In this document: positions 51,088 through 60,014 of the stretch, piece after piece
Layout: the number at the start of each line of letters is the position of its first letter
Numbering within the stretch: the stretch's first letter is position 1
Assembly (NCBI GenBank): GCA_028872915.1
Contig: JAGWNY010000002.1
Location: 1 to 64,000 of the forward strand
DNA from: Verrucomicrobiota bacterium
GTDB taxonomy: Bacteria; Verrucomicrobiota; Verrucomicrobiia; Limisphaerales; UBA11358
Length of the DNA stretch: 64,000 bases
Direction: 5' to 3'
The notes under the pieces: generated by a model
Database searches by the model: none
The model's input: only the letters and a program-made list of their open reading frames with translations
Told to the model about the DNA's origin: nothing
Program-made: the position numbers and the translations under genes

Positions 51088-53343
51088 ATGAACTATAACC
51101 CACAACCTCAAGCCCCCGCGGGTTTGGCCATCGGAGACATTTACTACATCTTGTTCCGCCACAAGCGGAAAATTCTCCTCTTTGCCCTCGCTGGCCTCGC
51201 GGCCGCCGCCTGGATCCGTTTCCGCTCCCCGCCACCCTACGAATCCCAGGCCGAGTTGCTCGTCAAATATGTTCCCGTATCCAGCGCATCCGCCATCGGC
51301 AGCGATCAAAGAATGATTGTGCCCGACGCCGAGCATGGCGCCGACGTGATGGACTCGGAGGTGCAGATTCTCACCAGCCTCGACGTTGCCGAAACCGCCG
51401 CCACCAACATTGCGGCGGCCAAACCCGTGTTGTTTTCCATTCTGGCCGGCGGAAAAGGCGGCAATCCTATCCGCGCCGGCCTCGCCATTCGCAACGGCCT
51501 CGCCGCCGCCCCCTCGGCAAAAGGCAGCAGCGTCATTGTCGTCACCTTCCAGCATCGCGATTTTCGAATCGTTCAACCCGTCCTTCAGGAAGTCATTGCC
51601 GATTACATCGAACGCCAGCATGAAATCCACCAGGCAACCGCGCAGATGGACGACCAATTGGCCGCCGAGCGCGATGCTTTGCGCTCCCAGTTGGATGATA
51701 CCGAACGCAGGCTTTCCACCCTCAAGAACAACGCCAACATCCTTTCCCTTGGCGGCTCGGAAACCGCCCTGGCTCAGCAGATTTCAAAAATCCAGGGCGC
51801 CATTCTCGACGCCCAGGCCCAACTGGCCGGCAACGAGGCCGTGTTGCAAAAAGTCGGCCAGATTTCGCCCTCAAAACTTGAGATGACCAATGCTGCCGTC
51901 GTTCCCCCGGAGCAAATGGACCGCTATCTGGCCCTTTGCGCCCAACTCGATACGTTGAGGAAAAAAGACTCCGATTATTTCGCCGGCGGCTATACCTCCA
52001 GCAATCTTTTGGTGGTCGAATTGCAAGGGCAAATCACCCGGTTGCAGCAATCAAAAATATCCATGGAAAAATCCTGGCCGCAATTGGCCGGTCTGGGCGC
52101 TCCTTCCCGCATGCGAGGCCAAACGACGGCCGCCGCCGCCGCCGCAAATCCACAAAGTGAAGTGGCCCAGGTCGTTGCCTTGCGCGCAAAAATCAAGGCT
52201 TGGAACGACCAATTGGCCCAGCTCCAAACCGAGGCTACAAACCTCAACAACCTCGCTCCCATCATCGCCCAGCTGGACCAAACCCGTGGTATATTGACCA
52301 CCAATATCAACACCCTTTCGGCAAGCCTCCAGCAAGCGCAGATCAATGAGGCCCTCGCTACCGGCAGCGCACCGAATATCCGCATCGTCCAAAGCCCTTC
52401 CCCGCCCTTTCGCGATTGGAAGAAGAGCGAAAAAATCATGGCCGCTCTCGCCGTGGCCGGCGCCGCCCTCGGAATCGGTTTGGCCTTCCTCCTCGAACTG
52501 TTCCTCGACCCCACCGTCAAGCGCCCGGTCGAAATCACCTCCAAACTCAAATTGCCACTCTTCCTCTCCATTCCCGACGTTGCCCCCAACGGCGGCTTGC
52601 ATCTTCCCTGGCTGCCTGAACGCCGCCTCTTGCGCCAATCCAACGAAGATAACGCCAACCCGGCCCAATCCACCGGAAAAAATGGTCAAGTCGAGATCCT
52701 CTCCCCGGATAAAAACCCCGCCTTGCAGCCGTTTTATGAAGCCTTGCGCGACCGCCTCGTATTGCATTTTGAAACCAGAAAACTCACCCATAAACCCAAA
52801 CTCGTCGCCGTCACGGGTGCCAGTCGCGGCGCCGGCGCCAGTACCGTCGCCGCCGGCCTCGCTGCCTCCCTCTCCGAGACAGGCGACGGAAACGTTCTCC
52901 TCGTGGATATGAACATCGAACATGGCGCTGCGCGCCAATTTTACAAAGGCCGCGCCGGATGCGCCTTGGACGCCGCACTCGCCATGGAAACCAAGCAGTC
53001 CGCGCTCGTGCAGGAAAATCTCTATGTTGTCACCGGCCAAACCAACTCAAATAGCGAAAAACTTCCGCGCATCCTGCCCCGGCGCTTTGCGGCGCTCGTG
53101 CCCAGGCTCAAGGCCAGCGACTTCGATTACATTATTTTCGATATGCCCCCTGTCAGTCCCACCAGCGTCACCGCCCGCCTCTCCGGTTACATGGACACCG
53201 TCCTGTTGACTGTCGAATCCGAGAAAAGCGCAACCGAGTCCGTCCGCCATGCGGCTTCCGCGCTCGCCGAAGCCGGCGCCACCGTCAGCGTCGTCCTCAA
53301 TAAAACCCGCTGCTACGTTCCCAAACGTTTGGGAACCACCTGA
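51088..53343 (+). CDS. Wzz/BY-kinase-like polysaccharide co-polymerase with an altered P-loop
   Basis: 751 aa. Wzz-type layout: first membrane helix ~30-46 (ILLFALAGLAAAAWI), large periplasmic coiled coil (~150-440), second helix ~455-475 (IMAALAVAGAALGIGLAFLL), then a cytoplasmic BY-kinase/MinD-like domain from ~545. Its P-loop is TGASRGAGAST (576-586), with Ala584 where the Walker lysine should be. Walker A' (VLLVDMN) and B (YIIFDMPP) are present. The C-terminus has one Tyr and no Tyr cluster. It is predicted to control chain length or export, but probably does not phosphorylate like Wzc/CpsD. Confidence 0.88.
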   Translation: MNYNPQPQAPAGLAIGDIYYILFRHKRKILLFALAGLAAAAWIRFRSPPPYESQAELLVKYVPVSSASAIGSDQRMIVPDAEHGADVMDSEVQILTSLDVAETAATNIAAAKPVLFSILAGGKGGNPIRAGLAIRNGLAAAPSAKGSSVIVVTFQHRDFRIVQPVLQEVIADYIERQHEIHQATAQMDDQLAAERDALRSQLDDTERRLSTLKNNANILSLGGSETALAQQISKIQGAILDAQAQLAGNEAVLQKVGQISPSKLEMTNAAVVPPEQMDRYLALCAQLDTLRKKDSDYFAGGYTSSNLLVVELQGQITRLQQSKISMEKSWPQLAGLGAPSRMRGQTTAAAAAANPQSEVAQVVALRAKIKAWNDQLAQLQTEATNLNNLAPIIAQLDQTRGILTTNINTLSASLQQAQINEALATGSAPNIRIVQSPSPPFRDWKKSEKIMAALAVAGAALGIGLAFLLELFLDPTVKRPVEITSKLKLPLFLSIPDVAPNGGLHLPWLPERRLLRQSNEDNANPAQSTGKNGQVEILSPDKNPALQPFYEALRDRLVLHFETRKLTHKPKLVAVTGASRGAGASTVAAGLAASLSETGDGNVLLVDMNIEHGAARQFYKGRAGCALDAALAMETKQSALVQENLYVVTGQTNSNSEKLPRILPRRFAALVPRLKASDFDYIIFDMPPVSPTSVTARLSGYMDTVLLTVESEKSATESVRHAASALAEAGATVSVVLNKTRCYVPKRLGTT

Positions 53344-53434
53344 TCTGATTTAGATTGGGAACCCTTGGACGTGTTTTTGCCGACCGTTTGATCCTCATTC
53401 ACTCCTTGGCCTCGTCCCCGCCTCCACTCCGCCC

Positions 53435-55660
53435 GTGTCCTATCGCCTTTACTACCACCTGAAACCCTACCTGCCGTGGCGCTTGAGGATGGCATTGCGG
53501 CGAATTGTCGCGCGCCGAAAGCGCCAGACGCACAAAGCCGTCTGGCCCATCAATCCCACCGCCGCCCGGCCGCCCGAAAGCTGGCCCGGGTGGCCGGATG
53601 GAAAAAAATTTGCCTTCGTGATTACTCATGACGTCGAAGGGCCGGCCGGCCTTGCGAATTGCCGAAAACTGATGGAGTTGGACAAGCGTCTGGGCTTTCG
53701 CTCTTCCTTCAATTTTACTCCTGAAGGCAACTATGCCGTCTCCAGCGAACTCCGCCGGGAACTCGTCGAAAACGGTTTCGAAGTCGGCATCCACGATCTT
53801 CACCATGACGGCCGTCTTTACAGTTCCCGTGAAAACTTTTCCCGCAATGCCAGGCAGATCAACCACTACCTGAAAAAATGGGGCGCAGTCGGCTTTCGTC
53901 CCGGCTTCATGCTCCGCAATTTGGAGTGGCTGCACGAATTGGACATCCGCTACGACAGCTCAACCTTCGACACCGATCCTTTCGAGCCGCAGCCCGATGG
54001 CGTCGGCGCCATCTTTCCATTCTGGGTCCCGACGGCGTCGGCCCCGAATGGAGAAGGGCAGCGCGGTTACATCGAATTGCCCTACACCCTTCCCCAGGAT
54101 TCCACGTTGTTCCTGCTCTTGCGCGAATCTTCCCCTGAAATCTGGTTCCGCAAGCTCGATTGGATCGCCCAAAACGGCGGTATGGCGTCGCTCAACGTCC
54201 ATCCCGATTATCTCCAATTTTCAAATGATCCGCCGTCCTCGCGCACCTACCCCGCGGACCTTTATATCACTCTCTTGCGCCACGTTCGCGACCGCTTTCA
54301 TGGTCTCTATTGGCAGCCGTTACCCCGCGAAGTGGCGGAATTTGCCGCGCCCTTCCGCCCGCGCCACGACCTTCGCCGGCCCAGGCGTATATGCATGGTC
54401 ACCCACTCCTTCTACGAAAGCGATGGCCGCGTGCTGCGCTATGCCGAAGCCCTCGCCCGTCGTGGCGACGAGGTAGAGGTCTTTGCCCTCCGCCAGTCTC
54501 CGGAATTGCCGAAAACCGCCTTGGTTAATGGTGTCCGCCTCGTTCGCCTCCAGGACCGTTTCGGAAAAAACGAGCGCTCACAGTCTTCGTTTCTCCTGCC
54601 GCTCCTCCGCTTTCTTGTGGTCGCCTCCGCCTGGCTCACCCTCCGCCACGCCCGGCGGCGTTACGATCTGGTGCATGTCCACAATCTGCCCGACTTTCTC
54701 GTCTTCGCCGCTTGGCTTCCCCGGCTGACCGGCTCAAAAATAATCCTGGATATCCATGACATCGTCCCCGAATTATACGCCAGCAAGTTCGGAGGCGATG
54801 CCTCGCCCGCCAGCGTCCGCGCCCTCCAAATCATCGAACGTCTCTCCGCCGCCTTTGCCAGCCATGTCATCATGTCCAATCATCTATGGCTCGAGAAATA
54901 CGCCGCCCGCACCCATTCCGCCCGCAAATGCTCCGTCTTTATCAACAACGTCAATGCCGATGTTTTTTATCCGCGCCCCCGCCGCCGCGCCGATGGCAAA
55001 ACCATCCTCCTGTTCCCCGGCGGACTCCAGTGGCATCAGGGTCTCGACATCGCCATTCGCGCCTTCCCAAAAATTCGGGCCGTGATTCCGAACGCCGAAC
55101 TTAACATCTATGGCGAGGGAAACATGAAGGAAAGCCTGATCGCCCTTGCCGCGGAATTGGGATTGCAGAATTGCGTCCGCTTTTCCCCCCCCATGGGCTT
55201 GCGCGAAATCGCCGCCGTCATGGCCAATGCCGACTTGGGCATCGTCCCCAAGCGCGCCGATTCTTTCGGCAACGAAGCCTACTCCACAAAAATCATGGAA
55301 TTCATGTCCCTCGGCGTCCCCGTCGTCGTTTCCAGCACAAAAATTGACCGCTTTTATTTCAATGACTCCGTTGCCCGCTTTTTTGCGTCTGGAAATTCCG
55401 ATGCCTTTGCCCAGGCCGTCATCGAAGTGCTGGATAACGACAGCCTGCGCCGCGGCATGATCTCCAACGCCCTTGACTACGCCGCCCAAAACAGTTGGAC
55501 CCGCCGCAAAAGTGATTACCTGGATTTGGTGGATTCGCTCATCGAAAATCAGCCTGTTCATTTGGACCGCGGCCAGGCCGGTCCCCCTCCTGCCGAACCC
55601 GCCAGCCTGGAAACGCGAATCGAGCCGGCGCGCCAGACCGCCCCGCTGGCCCTCGAATAA
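53435..55660 (+). CDS. Fusion of a polysaccharide-deacetylase-like domain and a GT4 glycosyltransferase
   Basis: 741 aa, starting GTG. Residues ~55-310 are a NodB/WbmS-like deacetylase domain: FVITHDVEG (H65, D66), FNFTPEGNY, GIHDLHHDG (H120, H123, H124) and GFRPGFMLRN. Residues ~325-700 are a GT-B glycosyltransferase of family 4: MVTHSFYESDGRVLRYAEAL, VHVHNLPDF, LLFPGGLQWHQGLDIAI, LNIYGEGNM and SFGNEAYSTKIMEFMSLGVPVVV in parts. It likely adds and trims a sugar of the exopolysaccharide. A disordered Pro-rich tail ends it. Confidence 0.88.
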   Translation: MSYRLYYHLKPYLPWRLRMALRRIVARRKRQTHKAVWPINPTAARPPESWPGWPDGKKFAFVITHDVEGPAGLANCRKLMELDKRLGFRSSFNFTPEGNYAVSSELRRELVENGFEVGIHDLHHDGRLYSSRENFSRNARQINHYLKKWGAVGFRPGFMLRNLEWLHELDIRYDSSTFDTDPFEPQPDGVGAIFPFWVPTASAPNGEGQRGYIELPYTLPQDSTLFLLLRESSPEIWFRKLDWIAQNGGMASLNVHPDYLQFSNDPPSSRTYPADLYITLLRHVRDRFHGLYWQPLPREVAEFAAPFRPRHDLRRPRRICMVTHSFYESDGRVLRYAEALARRGDEVEVFALRQSPELPKTALVNGVRLVRLQDRFGKNERSQSSFLLPLLRFLVVASAWLTLRHARRRYDLVHVHNLPDFLVFAAWLPRLTGSKIILDIHDIVPELYASKFGGDASPASVRALQIIERLSAAFASHVIMSNHLWLEKYAARTHSARKCSVFINNVNADVFYPRPRRRADGKTILLFPGGLQWHQGLDIAIRAFPKIRAVIPNAELNIYGEGNMKESLIALAAELGLQNCVRFSPPMGLREIAAVMANADLGIVPKRADSFGNEAYSTKIMEFMSLGVPVVVSSTKIDRFYFNDSVARFFASGNSDAFAQAVIEVLDNDSLRRGMISNALDYAAQNSWTRRKSDYLDLVDSLIENQPVHLDRGQAGPPPAEPASLETRIEPARQTAPLALE

Positions 55661-55681
55661 GGCCCCCTCATTTCCCATCTC

Positions 55682-56626
55682 ATGCGCTTTGACAGGCTCA
55701 TTACCTTGAACGTCGTGCGCCCGTTTCTGGCCCCTCCTCCGGCTGCGGCGGGCCGCCCTTGTCTGCCCGTCCTCATGTATCATGGCGTCTCCCATGATGC
55801 CGAACCTGGCGTGCATCCCTATTACCGGCTCCGCACCAGCCCTCCGCGGTTTCGCCAACACCTGCAATGGCTTAAGGAAAACGGTTTCCGTGGCGTCGCC
55901 TTGCGCGAATGCTTCCAAAAACTTTCCCCTCCCGGTCTCAATGTTCCCGGTCGCCCTGTCGCCATCACTTTTGATGATGGTTTCCGCGATTTCCACACAA
56001 ACGCTTTTCCAATTTTGCGCGAATTTGATTTCGCCGCCACCGTCTATTTGCCCACCGCGTTCATTGGCGATTCCCGCCGTTCATTCCGTCCTTCAACCGG
56101 AGCCAACCGCCCGTCTGCGGGCTGCGAATGTCTCACGTGGAACGAGGTCAGGGAATTGTCCGCCGCCGGAATCGAATTTGGTTCGCACACCGTTCATCAC
56201 CCCGAGTTGGTTCATCTCACCTGGGACGAAATCCAATCCGAACTCCAGGATTCCAAACGCGAAATCGAGCAACGCCTCGGAGTTGAAATAAACGCGTTTT
56301 CATTCCCCTACGCCTTTCCCCAGGCGCAACGGCAGTTTGTCCGCCAGTTCAAGGATTTATTGTCCTGGGCCGGTTACAAAACCTGTGTCACCACAAAAAT
56401 CGGACGGGTCTGGCCAGGCGACGATCCCCTCGAAATCCCCCGCCAGCCCGCAAACGACGCCGATGATCCTGCCCTCTTCGCCGCCAAAATCGCCGGCGCT
56501 TACGATTGGCTGGGCCGCCTTCAGTCCCTCAGCAAGACCCTGCGCAAAACCATCCCTCGCCGACGGCCTGGCAACGGCGAATGCGCTGCCCGCCATCGGA
56601 ACCGCCCGATCACCTCCATTTCCTGA
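55682..56626 (+). CDS. Polysaccharide deacetylase (NodB domain)
   Basis: 314 aa, beginning 21 nt after the fusion gene. Carbohydrate esterase 4 motifs are visible: LMYHGVSHD, ITFDDGFRDF (catalytic/metal Asp pair), SHTVHHPEL (metal His pair) and FSFPYAFP. No signal peptide is evident, so it may act on a lipid-linked intermediate in the cytoplasm or through a partner. It overlaps nothing but is followed after 8 nt by a GT2 gene. Confidence 0.9.
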   Translation: MRFDRLITLNVVRPFLAPPPAAAGRPCLPVLMYHGVSHDAEPGVHPYYRLRTSPPRFRQHLQWLKENGFRGVALRECFQKLSPPGLNVPGRPVAITFDDGFRDFHTNAFPILREFDFAATVYLPTAFIGDSRRSFRPSTGANRPSAGCECLTWNEVRELSAAGIEFGSHTVHHPELVHLTWDEIQSELQDSKREIEQRLGVEINAFSFPYAFPQAQRQFVRQFKDLLSWAGYKTCVTTKIGRVWPGDDPLEIPRQPANDADDPALFAAKIAGAYDWLGRLQSLSKTLRKTIPRRRPGNGECAARHRNRPITSIS

Positions 56627-56634
56627 CCGGGAGC

Positions 56635-57507
56635 ATGAACTACGTCGTCATCACACCCGCCCGCAACGAGGAAAACAACCTCGTCCAGACCATCCAATCC
56701 ATGGTCGCACAAACCGTCCCGCCTGCCTTGTGGGTCATTGTCAACGACGGTTCCACCGATCGCACTAAAACCATTGCCGATTCCGCCGCCGCCCAACATT
56801 CATGGATACGGACAGTCCATCGCACGGATCGCGGCTGCCGCAAACCCGGCGGCGGCGTCATCGAAGCCTTTTACGACGGCTACGCCCTCGCCGAATCCGT
56901 TCCCTGGGATTTTTTGGCGAAACTCGACGGTGACCTCGCGTTCGATCCAAATTATTTCCAGGCCTGCTTCGACCGCTTCGAAGCCGATTCAAAGCTGGGC
57001 ATTGGCGGCGGCCGCGTCCATAACAACGTCGCCGGCACGTTCATGGATGATTCCCCCGGCGATCCCTCCTTCCATGTGCGCGGGGCGACCAAAATCTACC
57101 GCCGCCAGGCGTGGCAAGCCATTGGCGGATTGCTGCGCTCGCCCGGCTGGGACACCCTCGATGAAATCAAGGCCAACATGCTCGGTTGGACCAGCTACTC
57201 GTTCAAAGACCTTGCCGTCCGCCAGTTGAAATCCACTGGCTCCGCCGACGGCGCGTGGAAAAACTGGTTCAAAAACGGACGCGCCAACTACATCACCGGC
57301 TACCACCCCCTGTTCATGGCCTCCAAATGCCTCCGCCGCGCTTTCTCCAAGCCCTATGGCATCGGTGCCGCCGGCCTCTTTTGCGGCTTCATCAGCGGCT
57401 ATTGGAATGGCGCCGCCCGCGTTCCCGACCCCGCCCTCATCCGTTTCGTCCGCAAACAGCAATTGGACTGCCTCCTTTTCCGCGCCAGCCTCTGGGCAAG
57501 AAAATGA
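56635..57507 (+). CDS. Family 2 glycosyltransferase
   Basis: 290 aa from the ATG at 56635 (MNYVVITPARNEENNL); the longer upstream frame is shadow. GT-A motifs are VITPARNEENN, VNDGSTDRT and AKLDGDLAFDPNYF, the DxD-like nucleotide-sugar site. The C-terminal part (KTIY-like KIYRRQAWQAIGG, GWDTLDEIKANMLGW) matches GT2 acceptors. It adds one sugar to the growing repeat unit. Its stop overlaps the next ATG by 4 nt. Confidence 0.9.
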   Translation: MNYVVITPARNEENNLVQTIQSMVAQTVPPALWVIVNDGSTDRTKTIADSAAAQHSWIRTVHRTDRGCRKPGGGVIEAFYDGYALAESVPWDFLAKLDGDLAFDPNYFQACFDRFEADSKLGIGGGRVHNNVAGTFMDDSPGDPSFHVRGATKIYRRQAWQAIGGLLRSPGWDTLDEIKANMLGWTSYSFKDLAVRQLKSTGSADGAWKNWFKNGRANYITGYHPLFMASKCLRRAFSKPYGIGAAGLFCGFISGYWNGAARVPDPALIRFVRKQQLDCLLFRASLWARK

Positions 57508-58541
57508 TTGGTTCGCACAATCCCCAGCCACCCCAGGCGGCCGACCCAAACGCCAATCCTCAGTCCGTCGAACTGGCGATTATCATCGTCAATTGGAATT
57601 CCACGGACTACGTCCGCCAATGCCTCCGTTCCATCCAGTCCCGGCCTCCTGCCGCTTCCCATCTCATCATCGTCGTGGACAGCGGCTCCTTCGACGGTTG
57701 CGGTGATATGCTTGCCCGGGAATTCCCCGCCGTAAAATTCGTCCAAAGTCTGTCCAACATCGGTTTTTCCCGCGCCAACAACCTCGGCGCCGGACACGCA
57801 TGCGCCAAAATGCTCCTCTTTTTGAACCCGGACACCGAAGTCCAGCCCGGCGCCCTCGACACCCTGATTGCCGCTCTTGAATCACATCCCGATGCCGGCG
57901 CCGTCGGCGCCCGCCTCATCAATTCGGACGGCTCGCTTCAAACAAGCTGCATCAAGGCTTTCCCCACCATCCTCGGCGAACTGTTGGATGCCGAACCCCT
58001 CCGCCGCCGCTTTCCTAAATGGCGTCTTTGGGGCATGCAGCCGCTCTTCGATCCTGCGGGCGCCCCTGCCGCTGCCGATGTCATTTCAGGCGCCTGTCTC
58101 TTGATCCGCCGCCACGCCTTTCAACAAATCGGCGGCTTTTCCACCGATTATTTCATGTATTCCGAAGATGTCGAACTCTGCTACCATTGCCGCCGCGCCG
58201 GCCTTAAAAACTATTATGTTCCCGGTGCAATCGTCGTCCATCATGGCGGCGGCTCTTCCAAAAAAGCAGCCAGCCGCCGCTCCGTCGTCACCATGCGCCA
58301 ATCCCGCTGGCTCTTTTTTAAGAAGACCAGGGGACTTTCTTACGCGTATTGCTACCGCATCGCCCTGCTGTTCGCCGGCCTTGCAAGGCTTTGCCTTGCA
58401 TTGCCCGCCTTTGCCATGCAAAAAAAGGCCGCCCGCCACGCCGCCGCCAAATGGTTTTACGTCATGGAATGGTGCGTCGGCGCCGGGGTTGACGGCGCGC
58501 AAAATGCGCGATTTCCTGACGCAATAAGGCGCATTGTCTGA
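57504..58541 (+). CDS. Family 2 glycosyltransferase (rhamnosyltransferase-like)
   Basis: 345 aa. Motifs are AIIIVNWNSTDYVRQCL, VVDSGSFDGCGDML, NIGFSRANNLGA, LFLNPDTEVQPGAL (DxD-like), SGACLLIRRHAFQQIGGF and FMYSEDVELCYHCRRAGLK, the set typical of WbbL-like enzymes. A hydrophobic C-terminal segment (~290-310) may tether it to the membrane. It is the last glycosyltransferase before a terminator-like hairpin. Confidence 0.92.
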   Translation: MIGSHNPQPPQAADPNANPQSVELAIIIVNWNSTDYVRQCLRSIQSRPPAASHLIIVVDSGSFDGCGDMLAREFPAVKFVQSLSNIGFSRANNLGAGHACAKMLLFLNPDTEVQPGALDTLIAALESHPDAGAVGARLINSDGSLQTSCIKAFPTILGELLDAEPLRRRFPKWRLWGMQPLFDPAGAPAAADVISGACLLIRRHAFQQIGGFSTDYFMYSEDVELCYHCRRAGLKNYYVPGAIVVHHGGGSSKKAASRRSVVTMRQSRWLFFKKTRGLSYAYCYRIALLFAGLARLCLALPAFAMQKKAARHAAAKWFYVMEWCVGAGVDGAQNARFPDAIRRIV

Positions 58542-58632
58542 AATTCGGGCAGGCACCGGCAGCGGGAGAATTTCAGCAACAGTCGCCGCTGCAACAACAT
58601 GCGACAAACCGTCCGATTGGAACCAAACGTGC

Positions 58633-58654
58633 TGTCAGTCCCCTGACATTTTTT
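58633..58654 (+). terminator. Terminator-like hairpin inside the exopolysaccharide locus
   Basis: TGTCAG-TCCC-CTGACA is followed by TTTTTT. The 6 bp stem is short, but the T-run is complete. It lies 92 nt after the GT2 gene and 18 nt before the beta-helix gene, so it may tune expression of the downstream genes or be the element the NusG-like factor overrides. Confidence 0.55.
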
Positions 58655-58671
58655 GAGGTGTTGGCAGGACT

Positions 58672-60003
58672 ATGAAGGCTTTAAGCGTATTGATGTTTTT
58701 TTTGTTCGGGGAGGTTTGTTTTGGTGGTGTTCATTGCGTTTGGTCGCAAGCAATGGGTAACGGAAACGGCGTGGACTGGGCCAATGCCTATACCAACCTG
58801 CCCTCCAATCTTATGCGGGGGGACACCTATTACATTGCCGGCGGCTGTTACGGTCCACAGCAACTCGATGCACCCAATGATGGCCGGATCATCACTCTCA
58901 TGAGAGCCACTTCCGCCCAGCACGGTCCAACCAACGGCTGGTCCAACAACATGATCACCAATGCCACCCGTTTCGGTTCCGTGGAAATATCCACCGCCAA
59001 CTGGCTTATCAACGGCGCGACCGGCGGCGGTCCGGGTTCATGGGAATCGGGCTTCGGATTTGTCACCACAAACGGCATCGCCACCAATGGTTTCAAAGAC
59101 CTCGTCATCTCCGCACCGGTGACCAACATCACCGTCGAACATTTCGATATGGCCAATGCTGGCCGGTTCACCACAAACAACAATCAGGACTGCATCTACA
59201 CTCTCTCCACCGTGACAAATTTCACCCTCCGTTATTGCTTCCTTCATGACGTGTGCCGTTGCCAGATTCTCACCGCCGGCGATTGCGACAAATGGCTCAT
59301 CGAGTATTGCGATTTTGCCCGCAACGGCCCAGCCGGCGACGGCATTCACAAGGAGGCGTGGAGCGGCCAGGACGAAAATGACGTAACCATACGCTACTGT
59401 CTCTTCAAGGACATTTCCGATACCGCCGTGCTCGCGCTGGTCAATGGGGCCGGGATGGCCGCGAATTGGTCCATTTATGGCAACGTATTTGTGGACACAG
59501 GCTTGCCTGGAGTCCAGGTGTCATACCTTTTGGAGGTCAAATACGCCTCACCGACCTTCATCACCGCCAGCAACTGGCTTTTCTATAACAACGACGTCAT
59601 CAATTACAACGTCGGCAATCCCAACAACAACGTCGGCCTACGGCTGGAAGACGCCACCAATTGTCAGGCCTACGACAACCTGTTTTACAACAATTACGGT
59701 GATGGCGTTGAGTATTACGCAGGTATTGCCCATGATTTCAACTGGTACGACGACAATTTCACCGATCCGGTAGAACCAAACGGGCAGGTGGCAACAACCA
59801 ACCTCTTTGCCAACTGGCAATCCGGCGACTACCGGCTCACCGCCGATACCGCCGACGGCATCAGCCTTCCCTCCCCGTTCAATGTGGACCCCTCGGGCAA
59901 CACCCGCGGCGTGGACGGTTATTGGGATCGCGGCGCTTATCAAGCCACCGGTGCCATCGTCACCATTCAAGGTCCGCCCACCAGTCTGACCGTTGTTCCG
60001 TGA
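58672..60003 (+). CDS. Secreted parallel-beta-helix protein
   Basis: 443 aa. A signal peptide (LSVLMFFLFGEVCFGG) precedes a Thr/Asn-rich mature protein with repeated short turns ending in N or D (ITNATRF, NITVEHFDMANAG, NFTLRYCFLHDV, NVTIRYCLFKDISD-like), typical of right-handed parallel beta-helices of pectate-lyase type. It may cleave, bind or epimerise the secreted polysaccharide. No catalytic residue can be assigned. It is coupled to the next gene, which starts at its stop codon. Confidence 0.75.
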   Translation: MKALSVLMFFLFGEVCFGGVHCVWSQAMGNGNGVDWANAYTNLPSNLMRGDTYYIAGGCYGPQQLDAPNDGRIITLMRATSAQHGPTNGWSNNMITNATRFGSVEISTANWLINGATGGGPGSWESGFGFVTTNGIATNGFKDLVISAPVTNITVEHFDMANAGRFTTNNNQDCIYTLSTVTNFTLRYCFLHDVCRCQILTAGDCDKWLIEYCDFARNGPAGDGIHKEAWSGQDENDVTIRYCLFKDISDTAVLALVNGAGMAANWSIYGNVFVDTGLPGVQVSYLLEVKYASPTFITASNWLFYNNDVINYNVGNPNNNVGLRLEDATNCQAYDNLFYNNYGDGVEYYAGIAHDFNWYDDNFTDPVEPNGQVATTNLFANWQSGDYRLTADTADGISLPSPFNVDPSGNTRGVDGYWDRGAYQATGAIVTIQGPPTSLTVVP

Positions 60004-60014
60004 CTGGGGCTGCC

